DNA of 64,000 bases, taken from Chlamydoabsidia padenii. Taxonomy: Eukaryota; Mucoromycota; Mucoromycetes; Mucorales; Cunninghamellaceae. Of the stretch, positions 34,001-45,136 are shown piece after piece (positions within the stretch are counted from its first letter, which is position 1; each line of letters starts with the position of its first letter). A model generated the notes under the pieces. The model saw nothing but the letters and a program-made list of their open reading frames with translations, searched no databases and was not told the origin of the DNA. The stretch is taken from contig JAIWND010000003.1 of NCBI GenBank assembly GCA_025330725.1, positions 744,001 through 808,000 on the forward strand, written 5' to 3'. The translations under genes and the position numbers were made by a program.

Positions 34001-35730
34001 AAAAAGTGAGGTATCCTGTTGTTGCGGCTTTTTTTTTTTTTTTTGTGAATCTGGGGCCAGTTCCATCGTGAAAGGACTAGGGGATACGGGAGGATTTTTG
34101 GGCCAATTCTGCCGTACGGGCTGAAGTTCGCCTGAGCTTTTGGGGAAAAGTACACAAAAAAAAAAGATACATTTTATATTTTTAGTAAGCCTACTGCGAC
34201 ATTCAGGGGTACGAACCTTTCCCCTCCCCCAGAAATCACGTAATTTGAACCCCGGCCAGGCTTGAAAATGAGTACCGTTGAATCGCCTCAAAACACAATC
34301 TCATTCTGTAACTTTTTTTTTTTTACAAAAGTCGGGTTAAAACGATCTTGAGGCTATACTGCTCCATACAAGATATTTGGTACAATGACCATTATGTAAA
34401 GTTTGTTGGAAATAGGCTGAGGAATGCTCATGGTTACTTTTGTCATTAGTATCGCTTGTTCATTAAGCTGGTAGAGCTCTCCCAAGATTCAAGGCGAGAG
34501 TAAGCGGGTTTTGAGGTTTAAACTCAATCGGTGCCATCAGCGCTGTGATGAATTGATTCTGGATTGAAACGCCGCAGCATTTACTTGGCCTCTTTCTCTC
34601 GTTATCATCACTATTCTGCAGCTATCGTAGTATTAGTTTTTTTGTATAAATAGCCATATCTTTTTCTTCAATAAAACATTAGCTTATTTTTACCTTTTAT
34701 TCTATTGTATTATGTTTTGACTTATAATTGGTTTAGTGCGACTAGATCCTTGCAACTCAATTGAACCCACTGTGAACTTCAATTTTTAAACTCAATCGAT
34801 AACATTGGTACCATAGTGGGCCAATTGAGCTTTAAATGTCGCCTGGCAGCCACTTTTTTTCTCATCCATCCTTCTTTCTTCTTCTTCTTCCTTTTTCTTC
34901 TTCTTCCTTCTCTTCCATTATTGGTTGGTGCAACAACATCGACTATATCGACCACATTGATACTTTTGACACTTTTGACAATCTGTACCCAATCGACATC
35001 GACAAAATCGATAAGACACCAATCCCTATTTTTTTGTAGCTAGACGCACCGATTTTGGAATACTCGACTATGATGGAATACTTCATAGTAACGGATTGCT
35101 TCATGACGATGGATATTCAACTACGATGTGATACATCATGATGATGGGATACTATAGGACGATGGGATGCTTCACGACTATTGATGCTAATCACTTTTAG
35201 TTTTAGTTTATTTTATATAGCAATCGTTAATCAACTAACTTGCCATCGCTAAACTCTTCGTACTATCACGCCCATCAACACCAAATCACCGTTGTCTTAC
35301 TATTTGAACCGGATCTAAACACTCATGATCTCTTATTCGACACCGACTTGTATATCAACATCAAGGCATATTCATATTTGTATGCACCAGTATGGAATCT
35401 ACCGTAGCTTGTATTTATTTTAGTTTAGACATAGCTAAGCTTTATTTTAGTTTAGACATAGTTAATAGTTTATCTTTATTTTAGTTTATTTTTATTAAAT
35501 TTGGTGTAATAATAAAAAGGAACCGGATTTAACATATATCGACCTAGGCACCTCTTTGTGTTGTGATACATAACACACAAATCAAAACATGGCATTAAAA
35601 GATGGAGCGGCATCTAAAAAGATGGCATTTATTTATTTGTTCAAAGACAAAGAGGGGAAGGGGGAATCATGTTAAGATGAAGGGGCAAAAGGCTAAATCT
35701 AATAAGGGTAGATGTGCATGATTATATAAA
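34001..35730. other. Gene-poor region with a repeat copy and low-complexity DNA
   Basis: This includes dispersed repeat copy B (34313-34517), a T-run near 34030, a CT-rich tract (34865-34920), ATCGACA-type short tandems (about 34940-35015), diverged repeats around GATGGGATACTTC (about 35065-35180) and a doubled TATTTTAGTTTAGACATAG (35413-35465). The mix resembles a degraded retroelement, but no RT, integrase or clear LTR was found. Confidence 0.45.
34313..34517 (-). repeat. Dispersed poly(A)-tailed repeat, copy B
   Basis: On the minus strand it runs from the head CCCGCTTACTCTCGCCTTGA through the conserved core CCTATTTCCAACAAACTTTA to TTTTAACCCGACTTTTGT followed by 12 A. It shares about 80-85% identity by eye with copy A1. 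No tRNA gene lies beside this copy. Confidence 0.65.
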
Positions 35731-37171
35731 CTAGTTGATGAGGAAAAACATGTAAACCATTTGTAATCCAGCAATCATCAGTAAAAACCACATGCGTCGT
35801 TTTCGCTGAGGATTAAAAGTAGAAGCACCAGAGGAGGAATCAGGCAAGATAACATACCGCATAGATCGAAGCTAACAACAAATTTCCCATATGAGTGTCA
35901 TCCATTGTTCTTTTTTATCACTTACCAAGAAGAAGCCAACACTAAGACCAGTATAGAAGAAGACAGCCCAAGAAGCCCAACCAGATCCACTGAGAATTTT
36001 CATGACATCAGTAACAATGATTCCAACAAATTTGTATCCATAATATGCCACCAAATCCATCATTGATGCTTCAAAAGGAATATTCATAAAGTAACAGCCA
36101 AGTCGAGTAAACATGATTTCGAAGAATACAATGGCTACTGATGTAGACCCGGCAACGTATAGTTTTTCAGGATGGAAGCTAGTAGAATATGATAAAATGA
36201 CTAAGTCTTTCTTGATCATTCCAATTATGGTTTCATCCTGATGTTACTTACGATCCTTGTCTCCCAGCTACGAGACCACACATCAAAACATAGGTCACTA
36301 CCGCCATTACTGTAACAAAAAAGGGTTAAAGAAGATACAAATATGAATTGGTTAGTTTCAATACCTTATTTTTCCATCACCCATTTGACAGCCTTCCTCT
36401 CTTTTATTACCTGGAATATAAAGATCTGGAGAGTTGATATCTTCCCTTGGTGGTCTGAATCCATCCATTTGTCCTGTTTCCGTTCGTTTCATGGATCGAG
36501 TCCAAGACTAGAGAAGAATAGAATCCACAAGTTAGTAAACACCCACCAATAATCATATACCGTCCCCTCCTCCCACCCCCTTTTTTTTCATATATAAGGT
36601 ACTTACCGAATGACGCCAAGGAAAAACCAAGAGTTTGAGTTTGTTCACCACGTAAAGATTGTTGACGTTAAAATAATGCCTTAAAGCTGGCATATTGACC
36701 CAACGATTAAACTAGACAATATCATATAGTTAGTTATTTACCCCAAGAGTGAGATGATGGATATCAACTTACATTACGTTCCATATACGCAGTTCCTTGA
36801 GCCATAGCACTACCAGCAAAATGCATACCCATCTGAGCAGTAGGATCATTCAAGTTAAATTGTGGATAAAATGCCTCGTTTGTTTGTCCAGGTGTGTAAT
36901 GTTGTTGTTGCTGCATAGGATAACCTGATTGTTTATCAGGCATTTGTTGTTGAGGCATATATTGTTGTTGTTGAGGCACATATTGTTGCTGCTGTTGGCT
37001 GAGTCCAGGTGAAGGGGTAGGATGTACTGCGCTGTTAAAATTGGGAATAGGATGTTGAGGAACAGGGTGTTGAAGAGGAGGTGGTGACTTTGACGTCATT
37101 GCAGGTGAATAATATTGATTGTCACCTTCGTAATATTGATAATGTTGATCATTTCCTGAAGGTTGATACAT
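35731..37171 (-). CDS. YIF1: YIF1 family protein (ER-Golgi transport)
   Basis: Six exons, about 360 residues. The N-terminal ~110 residues are Pro/Gln-rich with polyQ runs, a cytosolic disordered tail. Then comes the conserved YIF1 core: FNRWVNMPALRHYFNVNN, LYVVNKLKLLVFPWRH, SWTRS, SPDLYIP, followed by about five membrane helices (AVVTYVLMCGLVAG, TSVAIVFFEIMFTRLGCY, VAYYGYKFVGIIV, SWAVFFYTGLSVGFFL, WFLLMIAGLQMVYMFFLIN). The protein ends right after the last helix at 35731, as usual for the family. Yif1 pairs with Yip1 and Ypt Rab GTPases in COPII vesicle and Golgi traffic. The start ATG at 37171 is preceded by an A/T run. Confidence 0.92.
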
Positions 37172-37195
37172 GATTGGAAGGAATGATGATATCTA

Positions 37196-37226
<31 letters not shown>

Positions 37227-37378
37227 AGAGAGAAAGAAGAAAGAGAAAACAAGGAATACAGACGAATCAAACTCGCCCACTAAATAGTGTCGGCGTTTCG
37301 ATTGGATGTGTAACATGAGGACATTCGCGATTTATTTTAAAAAAAAGCTACTACTACATATGATAAAGCAATTATAAT

Positions 37379-39267
37379 CTACGATGGTTCTAACATTTTG
37401 GATGGATCGACCCATTCATCAAATTGTTCCGAAGTCAAATAACCCAAATCCAAAGCAGATTCCTTTAAAGTAGTACCTTCAGCATGAGCCTTCTTCGCGA
37501 TTTTAGCACACTTGTCATAACCAATGTGTTCGTTCATAGCAGTAACCAACATGAGAGATTCCTTCATCAATTTGTCGATTCGTTCCTTGTTGGCCTTGAT
37601 ATCCACCACACAGTTCTTGGTAAATGATTTGCATACATCAGATAAAAGACGGACTGATTGGAGGTAAGTTTTGATGATGACAGGTTTATAGACATTAAGC
37701 TAAAAACAGAGATGAATTAGATAAAAGACTAGTTAATTCATGTTGTTTTGTTTTGTTCTTTTCTTTTCTTTACCTCAAATTGACCATTGGACCCAGCAAT
37801 ACTGACAGTGGTATTGTTTCCCATCACGAGCGTACAAGCCATCGTCACTGCTTCACATTGAGTAGGGTTCACTTTACCAGGCATAATAGAGGATCCAGGT
37901 TCAGTTGCTTTCAAAGACAATTCACCATAACCACATCGAGGACCAGAGCCAAGGTAACGAATATCATTAGCGATCTTCATAAGTGACACGGCAACAGTAT
38001 TTAATGCACCATGAGCTTCAACCAAGGCATCATTACAAGCAAGCGCTTCAAACTAAAAAAAATCATTAGTTCCATCCACTTTCCCCCACATTCTAGTTTT
38101 TACCTTATTTTCAGCAGTCTTGAATGTATACCCAGTGAGTTCAGACACTTTTTCTGCAATCTTGACATCAAATCCTTTTCTTGTGTTCAAACCAGTACCA
38201 ACAGCCGTACCACCTTGAGCCAAAAAGGACAATCTTTCCAGAGTAGCTTCCACACGATGGATACCAAATGTCATTTGTTGGACATAACCAGAGAATTCTT
38301 GACCCAGTCGAATAGGCGTAGCGTCCATAAGATGAGTACGACCTAATTTGATGATGGAATCAAATTCCTTGGCCTTGGCATCCAAAGCATCACGAAGTAA
38401 CTTTAAGGAAGGTAGCAGTTGAGTATTGACTTGAACCACAGCAGCAATGTGCATGGCAGTAGGGAATCTATCAATTGCATGCATGTTTAGTTATTTCATT
38501 TCCGCCCTTCCCCGATTTTCCCCCCACACTTCCGGTCACCCGCCGAATCCCGATGTGTTTTTTTTTTCTGTGTTTTTGATTTCTACTTACGTATCATTAG
38601 AGGATTGACTCATATTGACATGATCGTTTGGATGGACAGGTTTCTTGCTACCACGCTCACCACCAAGGATTTCAATGGCTCGGTTTGACAAGACTTCATT
38701 CATGTTCATACTAGGGATCAAAAAAAACAAAAAAAAAAAAAAAAAAAAAAAGAGAGATCGCGTTAGTGGGTGATCCATTTATATGTTGTGTTGGCTTTTT
38801 TTTTTTGGGGGGGGGGAGGGAGGAGCAGCCTGGATGACTTACTGAGATTGGGTTCCACTACCTGTTTGGAAAGTAGACAAGGGGAAGTTATCATCGAGTT
38901 TCCCATTAATAACCTACAAACAAAAAGCGTCAAGTCCACAGGTTACCTTGTCACGTTCTACTTACTTCTTCAGCAGCTTGCACAATAGCAGTAGAGATAG
39001 ACTTGTCAAGACCAAATTCCACGTTCACAAGAGCAGCAGCTTTTTTCAAGTAAGCCATGGCTTTCATAAGATCAAGAGGCATACGTTCGGGAATACCACC
39101 AATTTCAAAGTTTTGTAAAGATCTATAGAAGAGAATGAGTGAGTAACCTGGGACAAGGAGTTTGACCACAGTATGTTTTACCTTTGAGTTTGAGCACCCC
39201 AGTAGACGTGGGCAGGTACCTTGATTTCACCAAAAGTGTCGCTTTCAATACGGAAGGAGTCGGTCAT
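37379..39267 (-). CDS. FUM1: Fumarate hydratase, class II
   Basis: Seven exons encode about 465 residues with the full class II fumarase pattern: [19 protein letters not shown] near the N-terminus, [42 protein letters not shown], and the lyase signature [15 protein letters not shown]. This tetrameric enzyme converts fumarate and malate in the TCA cycle, and in the cytosol works in urea-cycle and DNA-damage metabolism. The ATG at 39267 begins [13 protein letters not shown], only a few residues before the conserved fold, with no visible mitochondrial presequence and no upstream in-frame ATG in the leader. A cytosolic form is likely from this start; dual targeting would need an unseen upstream exon. 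An E2F-like site lies 45 bp upstream. Confidence 0.95.
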
Positions 39268-39311
39268 TGTTGTAAAGGATTTTTTTTAAAAAAAAAAAGG
39301 GAGGAAGAAAA

Positions 39312-39332
39312 GCGCCAAAATGCGAAATCCCG
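39312..39332. promoter_or_regulatory. E2F-like site plus CGGGATTTCGC upstream of fumarase
   Basis: GCGCCAAAA (reverse TTTTGGCGC, the E2F consensus) at 39312-39320 is followed by GCGAAATCCCG at 39322-39332, 45-65 bp before the fumarase ATG. Function is inferred from resemblance. Confidence 0.35.
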
Positions 39333-39508
39333 ACAAGACGAGATTTTTATACAGAAGCCCTCGAAATAAAGTTCCATGTAGCCGACCAGACCAAACAACA
39401 TATTCCCACACCCCAATACTGTTACTGATTATCACATTCAGTTTTTTACTTTATTTATTAGTCAATCACTATTACTACTATTACTACTAGTATTATTATT
39501 ATATTCAG

Positions 39509-40289
39509 TTAATCCACAAGGTGTTTGTTCTTGATATGCCAATCTTCCAGTGAGATATCAGGGTAAGCATCAAATGTATGTTTCACCCCATCAGGAAGCA
39601 CCACCCAGTTCACCTTGTCCTTGATCATAATATGGTAGACATCAGACGCTGGATTCACCGTCGGAAGAGGCGTATCGATACTTGACGCCACCGGATAAAC
39701 ATAATCTGCATATTTCTTGTTATATGCATACAGATGGCAGCCACATTCACCGCAAAAGTATCGTTTGTTCCCACTATTCATTATCATATAAATACACAAT
39801 GCAACATATATCATTCTATTGTCCTTACCAGAGTTCATCAGTTGCTTTGTCACGGAGAGCTTGATAGGTTCTACAATACAAAGGGTTTAATCAATAATAA
39901 CTGTATCTATATCCCCACATGGGTTCTTTTTTTTTATTATTACCTTAAGTGTTCTTCTCCAGTTACCTTGAGTGTCTTGTATACACCCATAATGTTGATT
40001 GCATAGCCACCACCACCATTCGTTTTACGGCAGATTGAGCTAAAAAAGAAGAGGGTAGGTGAGTCATGATATTAACCATTCCGTTTATCAAGTCTTGTTG
40101 GCTGTATACCAGTAACAACGCATAAACTATTTTTACCCAAGTTTATCATACGATGAAATAAAATAAAAAAGGTTTTAGTAATGAAATCCTACTTGTCAAG
40201 TTTCTATTCAAGTGCCTTACCGGAGTAGGTGTATGAGACTTCACAGTGAAATGTACTTTTTCGCAATGGCAGGATCCTTTTAATTCCAT
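39509..40289 (-). CDS. GFA/CENP-V family zinc protein
   Basis: Five exons give about 150 residues. The frame only closes if a 17-nt micro-exon (40110-40126, coding FMRCYC with neighbours) is included. It bridges exon 1 (MELKGSCHCEKVHFTV..., from 40289) and the exon starting SICRKTNGGGGY. The result has the family's zinc ligands: CHC, CYCSICRKT, then FCGECGCHLY, and the typical ending with YPDISLEDWHIKNKHL. Members include glutathione-dependent formaldehyde-activating enzyme and many uncharacterised relatives; exact substrate cannot be told. The gene is divergent from the J-protein gene and has GGCGGGATTTAAAA 75 bp upstream. Confidence 0.88.
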
Positions 40290-40362
40290 GAGTGTATGAG
40301 AAAAAAAAAAAAAAAAGAAAAGAAAAGAATGAGGAAAAAAGGAAATAAATGCACTACGAATT

Positions 40363-40376
40363 GGCGGGATTTAAAA
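40363..40376. promoter_or_regulatory. GGCGGGATTTAAAA motif, GFA gene promoter
   Basis: A full motif 75 bp upstream of the GFA-family ATG. The partner gene on the other side (J-protein) has its own copy at 40578. Confidence 0.5.
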
Positions 40377-40577
40377 CGTCACTGAACTGATTTCTCACCA
40401 TCTTTCCCATCGGCTAGAAAGGACATATGGACTATAACTGTATGTGTTGATGTGAACAATCAGGAGTGTTTTTTTTTTTCATTGTATGAAACGTATAATG
40501 ACCTAGTTGCAAAACAATCTTCTTTTACGATAGTCTAAACTCTTATGGAATATCGCTTTTTTACTTCTTCCACGAGA

Positions 40578-40590
40578 GCGGGATTTGAAT
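40578..40590 (+). promoter_or_regulatory. GCGGGATTTGAAT motif, J-protein promoter
   Basis: Located 104 bp before ATG 40694 and only 14 bp before the upstream ATG 40604, which argues for 40694 as the real start. Confidence 0.5.
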
Positions 40591-40693
40591 TTATTTTATT
40601 CCAATGCCCTGTGAGCGGACCCAACTAGAAAATTTTCATTGGGCTCGATTCTTCTTTCTCTCTTCTTCCCATTCTTTATCACTTGCATTGATC

Positions 40694-41101
40694 ATGAAGA
40701 ATCCATACGATGTACTCGGTGTAGGGCGGTTTGCAACAAACAAGGAAATAAAATTACGATATCTTCAACTAGCAAAGTCACACCACCCAGACATTGCTGG
40801 TCAACACAAACAACGGGACTTTGCTGAAATCACAGGCGCTTATGAACAACTCACCAAATACAAACATCACCATCAGCAACGGGTCCAGTCACCGTTCCAC
40901 CAACCTAACAACATAAACACCAAATTATATACCCAAAGGTCATTGATTGCTGGTCTTGCTCTTGTTATTGGAGTAGTTGCTTATGTGTCTTATGAACCTC
41001 CCGTGGACCCTGCTTTATCTTATGTGGACCAATCTCCTCCTTCTGTGGGCGGTGCCTCTGCCTATCGTAGTTGGCGCAAAAATGGATCACGCGGATATTG
41101 A
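40694..41101 (+). CDS. Small membrane-anchored J-domain protein
   Basis: An intronless 135-residue protein. The J-domain starts at once (NPYDVLGVGRFATNKEIKLRYLQLAKSHHPDIAG) with an intact HPD triad, so it should stimulate an Hsp70. After a His/Gln-rich linker comes one hydrophobic helix at about residues 82-100 (SLIAGLALVIGVVAYVSY), then a short Pro/Ser/Arg tail. The layout resembles DNAJC-type single-pass J-proteins of mitochondria or ER; location is not certain. An in-frame ATG at 40604 would add 30 residues (MPCERTQLENFHWARFFFL), but this reads like a CT-rich leader. Confidence 0.85.
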   Translation: MKNPYDVLGVGRFATNKEIKLRYLQLAKSHHPDIAGQHKQRDFAEITGAYEQLTKYKHHHQQRVQSPFHQPNNINTKLYTQRSLIAGLALVIGVVAYVSYEPPVDPALSYVDQSPPSVGGASAYRSWRKNGSRGY

Positions 41102-41284
41102 AATATTTAGACTTTTTAATGTTTCGTCGACGATTCTTTTATTTACTTCTCTCTTCTGGCTTTTGTATATATACCTCAAGAATAATAATAAAAAGGTATT
41201 TATCTCTTTTCTCTTCTCTTCTCTTCTCTTCTCTTACTAATCATCTTCTTTTTATTTAATTAATTAAATAGATATCTATAAAGA

Positions 41285-42445
41285 ATGTCCACATCATTAT
41301 GGTCCAACTCTCACGATACAATCTCCTTGTCGTACAAGAAAATCATCAAGCATATGGCGGCACAAGCACCCAAAGTATACGGCGAAATCCCTCCTCTGAC
41401 CAAGAAGCAAAACAAGAAGAAAAAGAAGAAGGACGTCCATACTGAACCAAATACAACAAAACCAACTACTGCTCCAACTAGTTTCTCTGCTCCAACCTCA
41501 AGGCGAATGTCTCATGTCGAAGATTGGATTGTGGTGGATAGTAAAGAAAGTCTACCTGACGAAGAAGATTTGGTAAGTTGATAGATTATTTGACATGGTA
41601 GTAAGTGCTGCTGTGCTCATGTGACATAGGGTGGGAATATATATACATGTGTGTGTGTGTGTGTGTGTGTGATGGGTGACATGTTTTTGACTTGCCGACT
41701 TGCATATTTCCTTTTTGTATAGGTGCAACGCTCTCCTTTACGAAACTTCTTGTCGATCGACTTTTTATCTGATGTCTTGCCTCTACATACACCACCCGAA
41801 TCACTCAGCGATCCATCTTCACTAGACCAACAACATGAAATCGCTGAATTGGCAGATAGGATGAAGGCGACTCGACACTTGAAGACACCTTCACCACCAC
41901 CATTGGCGGAACCCAGTCGACCACCACTCGTCCGGCGCAACTCCATTTCATCCACCACCAAGGCTCAAACTCCGTCACTATCAACCACAACAACTCCCCT
42001 TGTCCTTTCTGAAACAACATCCTTACCATTGTCTCCTGGTGGTAATGATCATACCGTAGTGGATCATCAGCAACAAATCCGATGGCTACAAACGATCAGT
42101 AGACTACGACAATCCTTGGTGGCGTTCAAGAAGGAAAACGACAAGAAGAAGATTCCGGATCATTTGATACCCATGCCTCCAGCGCCCCCGAAACCAGCGA
42201 ATCAACGACGACGATCGGAAGCAACTACACAACCTCGATTTAACGCCGACAATAACACTTATAAACGGGATACAAGATACAACTCTGATCATTTGCGAAT
42301 GATTGCTTGTGAATTGAATATGATGCGGAACCGGAAATTGATCTCTCCTCTTCGACCAAGAGGATTCTTACCTAGGCGCAAGGATATTGTCTATTTGGGG
42401 AAAGATAGGCGTCGATCTCCATTGATGAATGAAGTTTTATTGTAG
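41285..42445 (+). CDS. Hypothetical basic, Ser/Pro-rich protein
   Basis: Two exons (41285-41572 and 41723-42445) join in frame to 336 residues. Visible features: a Lys run (KKQNKKKKKKD) at about residue 40, an acidic/hydrophobic patch VEDWIVVDSKESLPDEEDL before the intron, a Pro/Ser/Thr-rich middle, a predicted helical stretch QQQIRWLQTISRLRQSLVAFKKEND, and a basic C-terminus (HLRMIACELNMMRNRKLISP, RRKDIVYLGKDRRRSPL). No known domain. The short HLRMIACELNMMRNRKL helix is the best candidate for a conserved interaction motif. The intron holds a (GT)n microsatellite. Confidence 0.75.
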
Positions 42446-42707
42446 TTTAGATTAGATTAGGCCTTATTTATATTATTACTTTATATATATACTATCTTTA
42501 CTTTTATAATTATAAACATTATGCATAACTAAAAAGGGGTCATGGTTGGTAATAGTTGTAGTCCCACGCCACTTGTTGAAACTCGGCATCATAAAAAGGC
42601 GGGGTCGAATTTGCACTCATCCAAATTGTTTACAGTCATTTTTATTAACCTTTCCCTTCCTCCAGGAATCATGTAATTTGACACCCAGCCAGGCATGAAA
42701 TTAAGTA

Positions 42708-42873
42708 TCGTTAAAGCTGTATAGCTCCGTACAAGGGACTTGGTACAATGGCCATTATGTAAACTTTGTTGGAAATAGACTAAGGAATGCACACGGCCAC
42801 TTTTGTCATGAGCATCACTTGTTCATTAAGGTAGTAGAGCTCTCTTAATACTCAAGGCGAGGGTAAGGGTGGT
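42708..42873 (-). repeat. Dispersed repeat, copy C, 3' truncated
   Basis: Contains the head CCTTACCCTCGCCTTGAGTA (minus strand), GAGCTCTACTACC and the conserved CAACAAAGTTTACATAATGG core, but ends in AGCTTTAACGATAC instead of the poly(A) end. It is contiguous with the tRNA-Tyr unit at 42870-43495, just as copy A1 follows copy A of that unit. Confidence 0.65.
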
Positions 42874-43495
42874 ATCAAATAAGTTTGATCTTGTATATAC
42901 TTGTTGATGTGAAAGAAAATCCCAAAAAGGAAGTCGGCTTTTGAAAATATAATAAACGAACCTTTCAAAAGAATCTTACCAAAAAGATTATGGTGCTCAC
43001 CACATATTATACAATACAAACTACTTTTATAACTCTTGCTACATTAACTACAACCAGTTATAGCTGCAACACAAACACCAAGACAAAATGTCGGAGATAA
43101 AAAGTGGTCTCTTTCTTCTTTCTCTTCTTTCTCTCTTGTTAAATCTTCTAACATCTAGATGCTTCGATATAACAATTCAGCCATAGACTCCGATAATAGA
43201 ATAGTATATATATATGTGTGTACTTTACTTTTAATAAAAACCTTATTCTTCATCTGATATATAAAAAGGAATACTCGTCTTATAGTTCAAACGACAAAAA
43301 TAAAATCCAACTCCGCTGCGTCGTTCAAAAAACAAAAGAAGAATCCCTTCAACCTGATTCGAACAAGTGACCTAAGGATGACAATTTCATTACAGTCCTC
43401 CGCTCTACCAACTGAGCTATAAAGGGTTCTATGACAAAAAAAATTGACAGATAGTATATGAAGCACAACGTCGGAGTACCAAATAGCACGTGACC
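42870..43495 (-). repeat. tRNA-Tyr unit, copy C (inverted relative to 8.7 kb)
   Basis: The reverse complement matches 8680-9180 both upstream (GGTCACGTG, CTCCGACGTTGTGCTT, TAGAACCCTTTATAGC) and downstream (GACGCAGCGGAGTTGGATTTT, GCTATAACTGG, CTTTTTGGTAAGATTC, CCGACTTCCTTTTTGGGAT). It carries about 225 bp absent from copy A. Confidence 0.8.
43344..43426 (-). tRNA. tRNA-Tyr (GUA) with a ~10-nt intron, second copy
   Basis: By eye, identical over all 83 nt, intron included, to the gene at 8750-8832. Same acceptor, D, anticodon and T stems; GTA anticodon. An A-rich tract on the plus strand after the 3' end gives the Pol III T terminator. Confidence 0.95.
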
Positions 43496-43746
43496 GTAGA
43501 GCAAGTGTGCTTGTTCGCTAGAGAATGCTATCCCTATATTGTGAATGCATCCAATTTATATAAATATACTTTGGATGACATACACATATGTTTGTTTTGC
43601 TTGTCTACACAGCTTAATATGTAAGCTGAATTACGAAAAGAATGTTTCCCAAAGCGGAGTTGGATTTTTTTTTTTTTTTTTTTTTTTCTTCAAGAGGGAC
43701 GCAGATTTTGATAATTTCACCTTTCTCTTTTTGTTTTGTATTCACA

Positions 43747-45094
43747 ATGTCAGTAGTCTCCGATAATGGAACCAGTGTCAATGAAGACAAAGGTAAGTTA
43801 AGAAATAAAAATAGTAAAGCAATGTTTGTCATTAATTGCTCTTCCTTTTTTATCTCTTTTGTAGTGGAAGTTCCTATTATCGATTCCCACGTATTTGCCA
43901 CAGACACCAAACTAGGACCAGATGAACCAGATTCGCTTATCAATCAAAACAACGTGGATCTTTATATTGACTATGCTGTTAAAAAACTACTCTCAGGTAA
44001 AAGAAAAACAAGCAACAGGTGAATAGATTGGTCTTTTAAACTTTTTTTTTTTTTGACTTAGAAAACATCCAACGAAAGAAGAAATCTCAACTCGTCCTCA
44101 TTACTCGAATTACACCCTTTATTGAAAAATATGGTGTCAAGTCGGATCATCTTGGTATTCTCCTTTATCTCATTCTCTCTGAACCCTTAGGTAAAAAGAA
44201 CAGCCCCAAAGAAAACAAAAATGTCTTTTTCTCACTTTTATTTGAAACTAGGTGCACGAACTCCCAAGTTGGTGCCTTTGCTTTTACCAAGAGCGACAGT
44301 GTCTCAAAAGGACGTTATTAGGATCTTTGGGAACTTGTCTAATCGTGAATATTCTCCAAAACTTATGGTGAGATTACAAACGATTGAAGTAGGAGGAAGG
44401 ATACTTTGATACAGACCTAACTTTTTTCTTTCTTTCTTTAGGAATCACTTTTACATTGGGTTGTTTGCGTTTATGATCATATAGATGGAAAAGAGCACAT
44501 AACCAAACTATATGGCGTACTATTCCATTACTTGACGTTGGAACGATTCAGGTAAGGAAAACAAACGATAGAATTACTGTTGGTAACTAAAATGTCTATA
44601 TTATCTTCTTACTAGGCCACAAATTTGCCATATCCTATTCCTAATGACCAAAAAGGTGCATGTCAAGCCGTATCGTGCTCGATTCTTGTAAGTATAGCAC
44701 TTGAATTTATCTGAATTAGGATACTCATACTACTTTTATAGGGTGAATCTAATCGAAAAAGTGCACCCTGAACCTCAACTTATTGCATTGTATAAAGCAT
44801 TCCAAAGCTATCAACCTAGTATCAAGATGGGATCGGAATATACAGCTCTTAGAGTAAATCCGTTCCATGTAAGTAACTCTGCTTATTGTGTACCTTGGAT
44901 GTGTCTTATGTTATTAACCTTTTAATTAATTTATTTTTTATGATAGGATGCAGCATACCCGAAATTTGAATCCAAGATAAACATAATCCGAAAACTTTGG
45001 ATCAACGAGACCACACCATCAGCAACTCTACCAAACACAAACACAAGGAGATCTCCCGAATATCGTCAAGAAAGTCCAGTCCCAGAAATAGCGG

Positions 45095-45136
<42 letters not shown>

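Larger units (their letters stand above)
42446..43746. other. Intergenic: repeat copy C, tRNA-Tyr copy and CENP-I promoter
   Basis: This contains the inverted second copy of the tRNA-Tyr unit, repeat copy C, a TA-rich stretch (about 43207-43220) and the CENP-I promoter with a 23-T run near 43666-43687. A GCGGAGTTGGATTTT block in the CENP-I promoter (about 43656) is also found 3' of both tRNA copies. Confidence 0.7.

Noticed and set aside
34816..35043. Hydrophobic small ORF (FFFFFLFLLLPSLPLL)
   Set aside because: Product of a CT-rich tract, not a real signal peptide or membrane protein.
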